This document shows positions 17,693 through 25,619 of a stretch of DNA of 33,891 nucleotides, piece after piece. The notes beneath the pieces are model-generated. The model was not told the DNA's origin. It saw only the letters and a list, made by a program, of their open reading frames with translations, and did no database searches. Numbering within the stretch: position 1 is the stretch's first letter; each line of letters begins with the position of its first letter. Position numbers and translations under genes: made by a program. Where the stretch lies: assembly GCA_002373205.1 (NCBI GenBank), contig DFJV01000068.1, forward strand, positions 1-33,891. Direction: 5' to 3'. The DNA comes from Treponema sp. UBA3662 (GTDB lineage: Bacteria; Spirochaetota; Spirochaetia; Treponematales; Treponemataceae).

Positions 17693-18327
17693 GCTCTGCC
17701 GCCTCCGCAATACAAAAGGGCATTGCAGATTGCGGCGGCCACATTGCTCCCCCCCTTGCGCCCCCGGTTAACAATAAAAGGCACATTGGTTTTCATAAGC
17801 ATTTCTTTTGCCGCAACCACATTAACAAAACCAACTGGAACTCCAATAACAAGTTCTGGTCTGAAACCCTGTTCGATTAAAGAGCAAATCTCCACGAGGG
17901 CAGTAGGAGCGTTTCCGATTGCAAAGATTATTTTTTCATTAAGTTGGACAGCCTTTTGCATACTTACAGCCGCACGGGTCATTCCAAGTGTCGAAGCTTT
18001 TTTTGCCACATCCTCATCTGCCATAAAGCAATATGAATTGCAGCCCAATTTTTTTAGCGCACTTTTATTTATTCCGGCCAAAGCCATATTTGTATCAGTA
18101 ACAATAGCCGCACCGTTTTTTAGGGCATTGATTCCAATAGAAAGAGCATCTTTTGAAAAGCAAAGCGACGAAACATAATCAAAATCCGCGGTTGTGTGAA
18201 TGACACGCATTACGACAGGTTCAACTTCTTCTGGAATTTTTACCTGCATTTTTTTTAGTTCATCTTTGATGATGAGAAAACTGTTTTTTTCTATATCAGC
18301 CGGAAGAAGGTGCTTAATTGTTTCCAT
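17689..18327 (-). CDS. cbiC: cobalt-precorrin-8 methylmutase
   Basis: CbiC moves the C11 methyl group to C12, converting cobalt-precorrin-8 to cobyrinic acid. From ATG 18327 (GGAG nine bases upstream) the protein has 212 residues, the usual size. Visible family features are MRVIHTTADFDY with the catalytic His, GAAIVTDTNMALAGINK, IGNAPTALVEI, and GVPVGFVNVVAAKE. An upstream TTG at 18342 would add only five residues. It overlaps the cbiP end by 14 nt and shares GTGA with cbiD. Confidence 0.95.
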   Translation of the reverse strand: METIKHLLPADIEKNSFLIIKDELKKMQVKIPEEVEPVVMRVIHTTADFDYVSSLCFSKDALSIGINALKNGAAIVTDTNMALAGINKSALKKLGCNSYCFMADEDVAKKASTLGMTRAAVSMQKAVQLNEKIIFAIGNAPTALVEICSLIEQGFRPELVIGVPVGFVNVVAAKEMLMKTNVPFIVNRGRKGGSNVAAAICNALLYCGGGRA

Positions 18328-19825
18328 TGGGATGCACTCCAAGAATATTATATATCCTTTCCATATTAAGATGAAGCCTTAGCTGCTCTGCCAAAAAATC
18401 GAACTGCAAATCCTTTGTTGCTTTCCACGAGGCATTTTTTGTTTCCGAACACGAAAGGCCTTTTTTTTCTGCCAAAGCCTGCACAACTTTTTGGGCAACA
18501 CCTTCTTCATCAAAAAAGCCATGGACATAAGTACCGTAAATATTTCCGCACTGAAAACCCGACTTTCCTGTAAAGCAAAGACATTCAGGCCGAAAAGAAC
18601 CATCACAAGAAAGCTCCGTCTTACCCATGTGAATCTCGTACCCAGAAATATGCATTCCAGAGAGGCAAGAAAAAAATTCTTGGCAGTTTTCAAGAGTAAA
18701 CGAAAGATTCTTCCGTATTTTATTTTCTGCAATCACTGTGTTGACAGGCAGAAGTTTTAATCCTTCGACACAAGAAGAAACTCTGCCACTGCCAGATGAT
18801 TCTTCAACTTTGTTGCCCAGCATCTGGTAGCCTCCGCAAATGCCAAGCAGGGGCTTTCCTGTTTTTGCAAAATCTTTTATTTCTTGGAAAAGCGGAGATT
18901 CCTTTAGCCAAAGCAAGTCGCCAAGAGTATTTTTTGTTCCGGGAATAATTAAAAGGTCGCAAGCTTCTATTTCTTTTGGGGATGAAATATAGTGCAAAAA
19001 GACATCGCCCCTTTGTTCAAGATTGGAAAAATCCGTAAAGTTTGAAATGTGAGGAAGACGTATGACACCGATATTCACTTTACCAGATGCACAAATATTT
19101 TTTTTATCCAGAGAAAGGCTGTCTTCATCATCCAAATTGATTTTTAAATAAGGCACAACTCCGCAAACATCAATTCCAGTTTTATCCTCCAGCATTTTTA
19201 TTCCCGGTTCAAGAATAGATTCATCGCCACGGAATTTATTTATGACAAAACTTTTTATTCTATTCCGCTCTTCTTTTTCCAAAAGCTCGGCTGTACCAAC
19301 AAACTGGGCAAAAACACCGCCTCTGTCAATATCGCCAACAAGCAGAACTGGGGAGTCTGCAATACAGGCCATTCCCATGTTAGCAAAATCATTTTCCCTA
19401 AGATTAATTTCTGCGGGACTTCCAGCTCCTTCTATAACAACAACATCGTAAAGAGACGAAAGTTCTTGATAAGATTTTTTTACGGCAGGAATCAAATTCT
19501 TTTTAAAGGCATAGTATTCAACCGCATTCATGTCGGCATAAACTTCTCCATTCACAATTACCTGCGAACGAGTGTCGCCGTTAGGCTTTAGCAAAACAGG
19601 GTTCATCAGAACAGAAGCTTCAAGACCGCATGCCTCTGCCTGCATTGCCTGGGCACGACCAATTTCCAAACCTTCTTTTGTTACCGCTGAATTCAATGCC
19701 ATGTTCTGAGATTTAAATGGAGCTACAGAAAATCCGTCCTGCTTAAAAATGCGGCAAAGCCCAGCTGTCAAAAGGCTCTTTCCTGCACCAGACATTGTTC
19801 CTTGAATCATTATTGGATATGCCAC
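18314..19825 (-). CDS. cbiP: cobyric acid synthase
   Basis: CbiP amidates side chains b, d, e and g of adenosylcobyrinic a,c-diamide using glutamine and ATP. The 503-residue protein has MIQGTMSGAGKSLL at the N-terminus, PFKSQNMALNS, EGAGSPAEINL, DIDRGGVFA and the glutamine amidotransferase part PGTKNTLGDL followed by LLGICGGYQML with the nucleophilic Cys. The size is standard. It overlaps the ABC ATPase stop by 16 nt, which ties transport and synthesis genes into one transcript. Confidence 0.96.
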   Translation of the reverse strand: MAYPIMIQGTMSGAGKSLLTAGLCRIFKQDGFSVAPFKSQNMALNSAVTKEGLEIGRAQAMQAEACGLEASVLMNPVLLKPNGDTRSQVIVNGEVYADMNAVEYYAFKKNLIPAVKKSYQELSSLYDVVVIEGAGSPAEINLRENDFANMGMACIADSPVLLVGDIDRGGVFAQFVGTAELLEKEERNRIKSFVINKFRGDESILEPGIKMLEDKTGIDVCGVVPYLKINLDDEDSLSLDKKNICASGKVNIGVIRLPHISNFTDFSNLEQRGDVFLHYISSPKEIEACDLLIIPGTKNTLGDLLWLKESPLFQEIKDFAKTGKPLLGICGGYQMLGNKVEESSGSGRVSSCVEGLKLLPVNTVIAENKIRKNLSFTLENCQEFFSCLSGMHISGYEIHMGKTELSCDGSFRPECLCFTGKSGFQCGNIYGTYVHGFFDEEGVAQKVVQALAEKKGLSCSETKNASWKATKDLQFDFLAEQLRLHLNMERIYNILGVHPNGNN

Positions 19826-20901
19826 AGTTTTGCCTCCGAGTATTCAAGCAGTTTTCTAACAGGCGCATTCACATCTCCAAAACTTATTCCGGCATTTATA
19901 ACATGCTCACACGAATCTATGCAACGCCTGGCTTCTTGCAAAAGAGAATCATCAATATTAGAAAATGGCTTACAGGAAAACACTTTTGATGCCATCATGC
20001 TTGCGTACGGAAAGTCAATGTCGTTTTCAAAAAGAATTCCTGCTGCAAAGGGAATGTTTTTTTTTGCAAGCCTGCGGTAAAAAGAAATGCCTCTTCCGCT
20101 GTCCGAAAAAACAAAAACTTTGGGAGCGCCAAGAGGGGCTTTTAATTCTGATATTCCCAAATATGAATCAAACTTGTTTTCGTTAAGCGAATAAAGTTTT
20201 TTTAGTTCGTCATTGGAATAGAGTTCCTCCGGTGTTTTTATGGAACAAGAATTATTTGCAACGCACAAAACCTTGTCAGAAATTTTCAGCGCAAGGTCAA
20301 TCTCGTGCACGCTCATAATTATGGAAGTTCCCCCGGCAGAAATTTTACGCAAAACATTGAGCAAGTGTAGCTTGTGGTTTATGTCCAAAAAAGAAAAAGG
20401 TTCATCAAGCAAAAGCACATCAGGCTGCTGGCAAATTGCACGGGCAATCATAACCCTCTGCCGCTGACCGTCGCTTGCCTGGCAAAATTTTACCGAAGTG
20501 ATTTTTTCTAGTTCAAGTAGTTCTATACATTCGTCCACAATTTTTTCATCAGATGAAGAAAGAGTTCCCAAAAATCCGGTGTAGGGATATCGGGCAGAAG
20601 CAACAACTTCCCTGCACGTCATAAATTCCGGAACAGCTGAATGCGTAAGAAGAACAGAAACCGTCTTTGCAAACTCCTTTGAATTCAGCTTGGACAAAGG
20701 CTTTTTTTCAATAAAAATATTTCCATCAAGAAGAGGTATCTGCCTGCCTATGGTTTTTAAAAGCGTGGACTTACCTTCCCCATTCGGCCCTATTACAGAA
20801 ATTATTTCTCCTCTGTGCAATTCAAAGGAAACATCTTTTAAGACAATTTTCTTTGCATAACCTGCGGCAATATTTTCCAGATTCAAAAAATCATTTTCCA
20901 T
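19810..20901 (-). CDS. FecE/BtuD-type ABC transporter ATPase with extra C-terminal domain
   Basis: The first 250 or so residues are an ABC ATPase of the iron-siderophore/cobalamin class: Walker A GPNGEGKST, a Q-loop region LLTHSAV lacking the usual Gln, the variant signature ASDGQRQRV in place of LSGGQ, Walker B VLLLDEPFSFLD and switch His in SVHE. About 110 more residues follow: KVFVFSDSGRGISFYRRL, FAAGILFENDIDFPYASM and VINAGISFGDVNAP. Related C-terminal domains occur, as I recall, on other FecE-like ATPases next to corrinoid or iron genes; its function is not known to me. It overlaps permease and cbiP. The substrate is probably a corrinoid or other tetrapyrrole given the operon, but iron-siderophore or heme is possible. 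Confidence 0.88.
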   Translation of the reverse strand: MENDFLNLENIAAGYAKKIVLKDVSFELHRGEIISVIGPNGEGKSTLLKTIGRQIPLLDGNIFIEKKPLSKLNSKEFAKTVSVLLTHSAVPEFMTCREVVASARYPYTGFLGTLSSSDEKIVDECIELLELEKITSVKFCQASDGQRQRVMIARAICQQPDVLLLDEPFSFLDINHKLHLLNVLRKISAGGTSIIMSVHEIDLALKISDKVLCVANNSCSIKTPEELYSNDELKKLYSLNENKFDSYLGISELKAPLGAPKVFVFSDSGRGISFYRRLAKKNIPFAAGILFENDIDFPYASMMASKVFSCKPFSNIDDSLLQEARRCIDSCEHVINAGISFGDVNAPVRKLLEYSEAKLWHIQ

Positions 20902-21922
20902 GCTGGCCTCCGTGCCGTTTGAGCAGCATAAAAATTACAACGGGAGCCCCAAAGAAAGATGTTGCAACGCTAACATTCAGTTCAACAGGTGCAAAGAGCA
21001 TTCTGGAAATTAAATCTGCAAAGAGGCAAAAGACTGCACCGCCAGCAAAACACAATGGAATCAAAAGCTTAGGATCATCAGACGCGAAGATTCTTTTTAC
21101 AACAAAAGGAACCGCAACACCGACAAAGGAAACGGGACCTGCAAAAGCGGTTACAACTGCTGACAAAACGCTGGAAATAAGGATGAGCACAGGCCTGAAT
21201 ATTTTTACGTTTACGCCAAGACTCTTTGCGTATGCTTCACCCAGACGGTAAGCTCCGATTGGCTTTGACAAGACAAGGGAAAGAAAAAAACAAATGCTTA
21301 CCAAAGGCAGGCAGACAAAAACATTTTCCATGGTAACACCGGAAAAGCTTCCCTGAGTCCATCCGTGAAGATTTGCAATATCGGCATCATCTGCAAAGGC
21401 AACAATCAAATCGGTAATTGATGAACAGACATAGCCTATCATAATTCCAGCAACAAGTAAAAAAGCAAGATCTCTGATTTTTCCTGCAAGGCAAATAACA
21501 AAAGCGGTAACGGCAAGAGAACCTAGCAAAGAAGCAAGAATAAGCCCCCAGGAAGAAAATGTTACACCGTTTTTTAGGCAGATGATTGTAAGAAAAGCCA
21601 CGCACATTTTTGAACCGGAAGAAATGCCAAGAACAAAAGGACCTGCTATTGGATTTTGAAAATATGTTTGTAGCAAAAAGCCGGAAAGAGCCAAGGAGCC
21701 GCCAAGGAACAAAGCAAGCAACATTCTTGGGAGCCTGATTTTTAATATGATTTCCCTTTCCCCATTTTGTAAGGCCGCTCCAAAAAGAGCATTCAAAATT
21801 TTCGCAGGGGAATAGAATTCTGAACCTATGCAGAGTGAAAGAAGAACAAAGAGGACAAGCAAAAAAAGAATAAGTGAAGCAAAAAAACTTTTCCTTAGCA
21901 AAGAAAAATTCATGTTTCTCAT
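20891..21922 (-). CDS. FecCD/BtuC-family ABC transporter permease
   Basis: This 343-residue inner-membrane protein is the channel subunit for the neighbouring ATPase and binding protein. It has a first hydrophobic helix (LILFLLVLFVLLSLCIGS), then the family patterns IRLPRMLLALFLGGSLALSGF, QTYFQNPIAGPFVLGISSG, and near the C-terminus FAGPVSFVGVAVPFVVKRIF; about ten membrane segments are expected. GAGG sits five bases before the ATG, which overlaps the binding-protein stop as ATGA. The family transports vitamin B12, heme and Fe-siderophores; riboswitch control favours a B12-related cargo. Confidence 0.93.
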   Translation of the reverse strand: MRNMNFSLLRKSFFASLILFLLVLFVLLSLCIGSEFYSPAKILNALFGAALQNGEREIILKIRLPRMLLALFLGGSLALSGFLLQTYFQNPIAGPFVLGISSGSKMCVAFLTIICLKNGVTFSSWGLILASLLGSLAVTAFVICLAGKIRDLAFLLVAGIMIGYVCSSITDLIVAFADDADIANLHGWTQGSFSGVTMENVFVCLPLVSICFFLSLVLSKPIGAYRLGEAYAKSLGVNVKIFRPVLILISSVLSAVVTAFAGPVSFVGVAVPFVVKRIFASDDPKLLIPLCFAGGAVFCLFADLISRMLFAPVELNVSVATSFFGAPVVIFMLLKRHGGQHGK

Positions 21923-23106
21923 TTTAGCCTCTCAAAGAAAGTTATTTCTTCTTCACCGCTAGCAGAAAATATTTTGTTGACATCCAAAATAATTTTTGGA
22001 ATCTGGGCAGTATCCTGATAAATTGTTTTTTTTGCGCACCAGACATTCGCTTTTTTTACTGCATCAAATTCCGCAAGCAGGGGATTTTTTTCTTTTAGCA
22101 TGGAAAGACTGGCACAAGATGAATCAATATTGCCATCGTAGAACAAAAACTCAGAAGACTTGCAAGCCTTATAAAATTCTTCCATTGAAACGGAAAAAGT
22201 TGGACGCGATTTTAGTTCAGAATCTTTTTTTATCTTTGGACAAAGATATTCCGCACCGGCATAACGGAGCATGTTGGAAATGTAGTTTTCCGACCCCCTG
22301 ACAATTGCCATGCCCCTGTTGTTTATATAAAAATAAGAAGCTGTTATTTTTTTTGAAGGAGCATTATTTTTTAAAAGTTCAACCTGGGAATCAAAAAAAG
22401 AAAGAGCCTTTTCCTGACAACCGGAAATTTCCCCGTAAACCTTTATCCATTCAAGGCGGCCAAGGGGATTGTCTTCGTAACTTGAATAGTCAGTAAAAAC
22501 GCTAATACCAAGCTGCTCAAGTTTTTCCTTGACTTTTGGAACATGAAGAATCATTGTGGATTCTATTGCAAGCTTGCATCCCGATTTTAAAAGCAGTTCA
22601 TAATCGGGCATCCTGTATTTTCCGGCATACACAAGCTTTCCGCTTTTCATAGCATTGGACGCTTTTGGAATGTACCAGTCATTTTCCTTTATTGAACTAA
22701 AGCCCAGCTTTTCTTCCGCACCAATTGCATCCCAAAGTGAATATGCAGAAGACGAGGCTAAATAAATATTTTCTATTCCCCTTGGAATAACTGCATTCAC
22801 TTTTACAGATTCTTTTAGCCCGTCACTATATTTTTCTTTTGGGACTACAAGATATTTTTCTTTTCCAGAGATATCTATGAGTGAAATTCCGTCTTGGTAT
22901 TCATAAATGCAAAATTGGGAAGCATAGGAAGTCTGGATTTTTTTTCCGCTAAGAATTTTTCCCTTGAATTCAAATTCAGAAAAATCCTTATACTGAATTT
23001 GCGCTTGGCTGATTTTTTTTGAGCAGGAAGCAAAAATAAATGCTGTAAAAAAGAGGAATGCCTTAAAGAAAAATATTCTTACAATTATTTTCTTTTCTTT
23101 AAGCAT
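21919..23106 (-). CDS. periplasmic substrate-binding lipoprotein (BtuF/FepB-like)
   Basis: A 395-residue protein with a hydrophobic leader and lipobox FASC (Cys28), so a membrane-tethered periplasmic protein. The body matches cluster-A helical-backbone binding proteins: VIPRGIENIYLASSSAYSLW, LGFSSIKENDWYIP, a PDYELLLKSGCKLAIEST strand and a closing KKTIYQDTAQIPKIILDV. It would deliver a tetrapyrrole, cobalamin or metal chelate to the FecCD permease. Its start lies inside the end of the upstream membrane-protein gene (22-nt overlap) without a clear ribosome binding site, so translation is probably coupled. Ligand not determinable here. Confidence 0.88.
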   Translation of the reverse strand: MLKEKKIIVRIFFFKAFLFFTAFIFASCSKKISQAQIQYKDFSEFEFKGKILSGKKIQTSYASQFCIYEYQDGISLIDISGKEKYLVVPKEKYSDGLKESVKVNAVIPRGIENIYLASSSAYSLWDAIGAEEKLGFSSIKENDWYIPKASNAMKSGKLVYAGKYRMPDYELLLKSGCKLAIESTMILHVPKVKEKLEQLGISVFTDYSSYEDNPLGRLEWIKVYGEISGCQEKALSFFDSQVELLKNNAPSKKITASYFYINNRGMAIVRGSENYISNMLRYAGAEYLCPKIKKDSELKSRPTFSVSMEEFYKACKSSEFLFYDGNIDSSCASLSMLKEKNPLLAEFDAVKKANVWCAKKTIYQDTAQIPKIILDVNKIFSASGEEEITFFERLK

Positions 23107-24023
23107 AGGCGCATTATAAAGAAGATGGCAAGTGCGACTGTTAGCAAAGCGGTTGCAAGAATAATTAAAGCAGCCAAGCTGAATCCTTTACGCTGGGCAG
23201 TCTCCAGGGAAAATTCAAGCTGGTACAAAATTTCGTGAGGTGTTGACATTGCCGTAGTGTCCGCAAAAACGGACATAGCTTTGTCAAAGACAAGAACCGG
23301 AAGTTCAAATACTGAATTCTGTTCGTTTGCAAGCGGAAGGATTTTTTCTCCGTTCAGAATCATGTAGTCGTAGTTGGGGCTGCTCCATTCAATGCGGGCA
23401 AGGGGAAGTCCGTCTTTTACGCGCATTGAGGCAGGACTTTTTACAGAAGCCTTTCCGCTTCCGCCTGCCAACTTTACGCTGATGGTATAAGAGCCGTCTT
23501 TTAGGCCGCACTTTTGCATGACATAGGGCGTAACAAAAAGATTTTCCGCAGGAATTTTTTCTGAATAAAAGACTACGCGGCGTTCATACCACTTTTGCTT
23601 TTTCTTGCTGAATGCGGAACAGACAAGCTCCGTGTTAAGGGACTGGACAGGAAGGGTAAAGACATACTTTCCGTCTTTGCCGACAGCGGCCGTAGTTCCT
23701 TCGAGCGAAGTTAAGCCTTCTGAATCTGCAGCAGAAAGCATAGTGACGTTTGAATAGCCCTTGCCGCTTAAAGTAATATCCGCCGTCATTGCATTATCTT
23801 TTACATAAAGCACAGTTTTTTCTATTTTGAACATTGAAGATGAAGAAGCAGTTTCTATTTCGTAGCTTCCCTCTTCTATATCCTTTGCAAGAAGAGGCAG
23901 GAGTCCCCGCGTATCCAATTTCTTGTTGAGCGGATTTTCCTGATTTTCCTGTTCACCTTCTGCGAATGCGAAAAAAACTGAACTTAAAAGCAATAATGCT
24001 AATGCAAGACGACGAAACTTCAT
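23085..24023 (-). CDS. membrane-anchored two-repeat extracytoplasmic protein, function unknown
   Basis: The 312-residue protein has a cleavable signal (leader ending FFAFAEGE), an extracytoplasmic part of about 255 residues, a single C-terminal membrane helix (LAALIILATALLTVALAIFF) and a KKRK stop-transfer tail. The external part appears to hold two beta-rich modules: one opening EEGSYEIETASSSSMFKIEK and continuing MTADITLSGKGY, the other opening KDGSYTISVKLAGGSGKASV and continuing IEWSSPNYDYMILNGE, then TAMSTPHEILY. I recall similar modules in clostridial proteins beside iron/cobalt-type transporters, but I cannot name the family. The layout resembles NEAT-type surface binders. Placed between exported CbiK and the binding lipoprotein, it is a candidate tetrapyrrole or metal-binding receptor. 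It follows cbiK by 13 nt. Confidence 0.8.
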   Translation of the reverse strand: MKFRRLALALLLLSSVFFAFAEGEQENQENPLNKKLDTRGLLPLLAKDIEEGSYEIETASSSSMFKIEKTVLYVKDNAMTADITLSGKGYSNVTMLSAADSEGLTSLEGTTAAVGKDGKYVFTLPVQSLNTELVCSAFSKKKQKWYERRVVFYSEKIPAENLFVTPYVMQKCGLKDGSYTISVKLAGGSGKASVKSPASMRVKDGLPLARIEWSSPNYDYMILNGEKILPLANEQNSVFELPVLVFDKAMSVFADTTAMSTPHEILYQLEFSLETAQRKGFSLAALIILATALLTVALAIFFIMRLCLKKRK

Positions 24024-24036
24024 TGGTGTAAATTCC

Positions 24037-24930
24037 TTACTTTGCCAAAGTTGCCATTGCGTCTTTTACGTGCTGAACGTAAATCTGCTGGACGTCCCAG
24101 TTCTGGCCAAGACCTTCGAGCACTGGTGTTACTTCATAATTTTCTGCGAGGAACTGTGACTTCCATGAGTCATCCTCGTCACCGGCCATATCGTTGTTTG
24201 CGTGGTCACCTGCAACAACCATGAATGGAACGAGAACAACGTGTGTGTAGGCAGGGTTAGATTTTACAGCTGCAATCAAATCTTCTACAGAAGGAGTTGC
24301 TTCTACTGTTCCAACATAGTAGTTTTTGAATCCGCCATTTGTAAGGACTGTCTGCATCTTTGCGTAGTCGCTGTTGGAGTCGGCTTCTGTTCCGTGACCC
24401 ATGAAGCAGATTGCAGTTTTTCCGTCGTCAAACGAAGCTGTCTTTTTTGTAATTGCGGCAGAAACTTTTTGGTAGTCACCATCGCTTGTAAGAAGGGGGG
24501 ATGAAACAACGAGGGAATCAAATTTTCCCTTGTACTGCTGGGCGAGTGTGTTCAAGTCGGTGAATTCAAATCCGCTCATAAGATGTGTCGGCTGGATTAC
24601 AAGAGTCTTGATTCCTTCTTTTACGGCCTTGTCCAAAGCCTGCTGAACTGAATCCACCACAATGCCGTCGCGGTCTTTGAGTATGCCGATGATTGTGTCT
24701 GCTGTAAAGGCGCGGGCAACTTTCCAATCCGGGAAAGCTTCGCGGATGGCACTTTCTATTCCGCCGATTGTGATTGAGCGGCTGTTGTTATAGCTTGTTC
24801 CAAAGCTTACGACAAGAATTTCTTTGTCATTGCCTGATGTACTTTTTTTTGTGCATCCCAAAAATCCTGCTGAGCAGATGACTGCGCTGGCGATGATTGC
24901 TGTAGCGATTTTTTTGAAAGTCATTTTCAT
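24037..24930 (-). CDS. cbiK: exported lipoprotein sirohydrochlorin cobaltochelatase (CbiK)
   Basis: CbiK inserts Co2+ into sirohydrochlorin, committing it to the anaerobic B12 pathway. I place the start at ATG 24930, with AGGAG eight bases upstream, giving 297 residues; an open frame further upstream is leader RNA. The first 26 residues form a lipoprotein signal (FKKIATAIIASAVICSAGFL, then GC), so the chelatase should be anchored outside the cytoplasm. Core motifs are VVSFGTSYNNSR, QPTHLMSGFE, FMGHGTEAD with the first metal-binding His, and MVVAGDHANNDMAGD with the second. The usual HF after MGHGTE is replaced by AD. Exported CbiK is known in Desulfovibrio (CbiKP). It is the first gene after the cobalamin riboswitch. 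Confidence 0.93.
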   Translation of the reverse strand: MKMTFKKIATAIIASAVICSAGFLGCTKKSTSGNDKEILVVSFGTSYNNSRSITIGGIESAIREAFPDWKVARAFTADTIIGILKDRDGIVVDSVQQALDKAVKEGIKTLVIQPTHLMSGFEFTDLNTLAQQYKGKFDSLVVSSPLLTSDGDYQKVSAAITKKTASFDDGKTAICFMGHGTEADSNSDYAKMQTVLTNGGFKNYYVGTVEATPSVEDLIAAVKSNPAYTHVVLVPFMVVAGDHANNDMAGDEDDSWKSQFLAENYEVTPVLEGLGQNWDVQQIYVQHVKDAMATLAK

Positions 24931-25018
24931 GATTTTACTCCTAAAACTTTTGTGAGAAATTGCGGCATAAAAGATTGAGGGGGAAAGTTCAGGACGGTTT
25001 TTGGACATAGGAATTTAT

Positions 25019-25210
25019 GCTACACCATAGCCCTGACACCTTCCTTGGTCTCGAAGAAGTTTTGTGCCTTGAAGCGGGCAGGTGTCTGGCTCAAGGGAAA
25101 ATCCTTTTACAGTAGCGGCACTGCCGGAGGTTTTAACTCCGTTCCCTGTTAGGCATAAGTTTAAAACCAACTTTGATCTGGCCGATTTTAATTCCTTATG
25201 CACCCGATTC
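25019..25210 (-). promoter_or_regulatory. cobalamin riboswitch
   Basis: On the minus strand this leader contains the B12 box GAGCCAGACACCTGCC (25077-25092), the core GCCGCTACTG (25110-25119), the P4-like hairpin arms GGAG/CTCC around the AACAGGGAAC stretch, and GGGTGCATAAGG at the 5' side, in the standard order. It binds adenosylcobalamin or a related form and would switch off the operon when B12 is abundant. Downstream there is no hairpin plus T-tract, so control is probably at translation initiation; TCCTA (25008-25012) could pair with the cbiK ribosome binding site TAGGA (24939-24943), which is inference. Confidence 0.95.
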
Positions 25211-25217
25211 CAAAATT

Positions 25218-25246
25218 ACTTTAGCGAAAATGCACCCTATTGTCAA
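25218..25246 (-). promoter_or_regulatory. promoter of the B12 operon
   Basis: A perfect -35 TTGACA (25241-25246) and a -10 TAAAGT (25218-25223) are spaced by 17 nt, with the riboswitch beginning about 8-10 nt downstream of the -10. The fit to the riboswitch start makes this a good call. Confidence 0.7.
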
Positions 25247-25316
25247 CATTGGAGCTTAGAAGCGTATAAGGCAAGTGCAAATCTTAATGAAAACTATCAA
25301 ATGCAGATATTAACAC

Positions 25317-25464
25317 GAAAGCACTTCCATTCCCGGCTGAAAACGCGTCAAAAAAGCAAGGGTTGTTTACAACCCCAAGCACAGATACAAGGTATCTGAC
25401 TCCCTTCGGTCGCTCCGCGCAAATGCTTTTTTGCCACGTTTTCAGCCTCCATTCCAGTGCTTTC
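25317..25464. repeat. long imperfect palindrome between B12 promoter and rlpA
   Basis: Left arm 25317-25358 (GAAAGCACTTCCATTCCCGG, then CTGAAAACGCGTCAAAAAAG) and right arm 25424-25464 are inverted copies, about 41 bp each with a handful of mismatches. The 65-bp centre has smaller hairpins (GGGTTG/CAACCC, AGATA/TATCT). It occupies most of the 360-bp stretch without a gene. No protein is encoded. It could be a MITE-like element, a transcription barrier between divergent genes, or a structured RNA. Confidence 0.75.
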
Positions 25465-25619
25465 TAACATATTCTTGCATTACAATTGTTGAAAAAGTGC
25501 ACTTGCCTTCTACACATACCGGGGATTAGAAGATTGGTTTGTTACATTTTTTGGCTAAAGCGGATTAATAGTGGGGGAGGATTTTCCGAAATTTTAGGTG
25601 ATAGATAAGGAGATTTTTA

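Noticed and set aside
24931..25008. Longer CbiK N-terminus starting at 25008
   Set aside because: The extra 26 residues lie in leader RNA and would bury the lipoprotein signal; ATG 24930 has a strong ribosome binding site.
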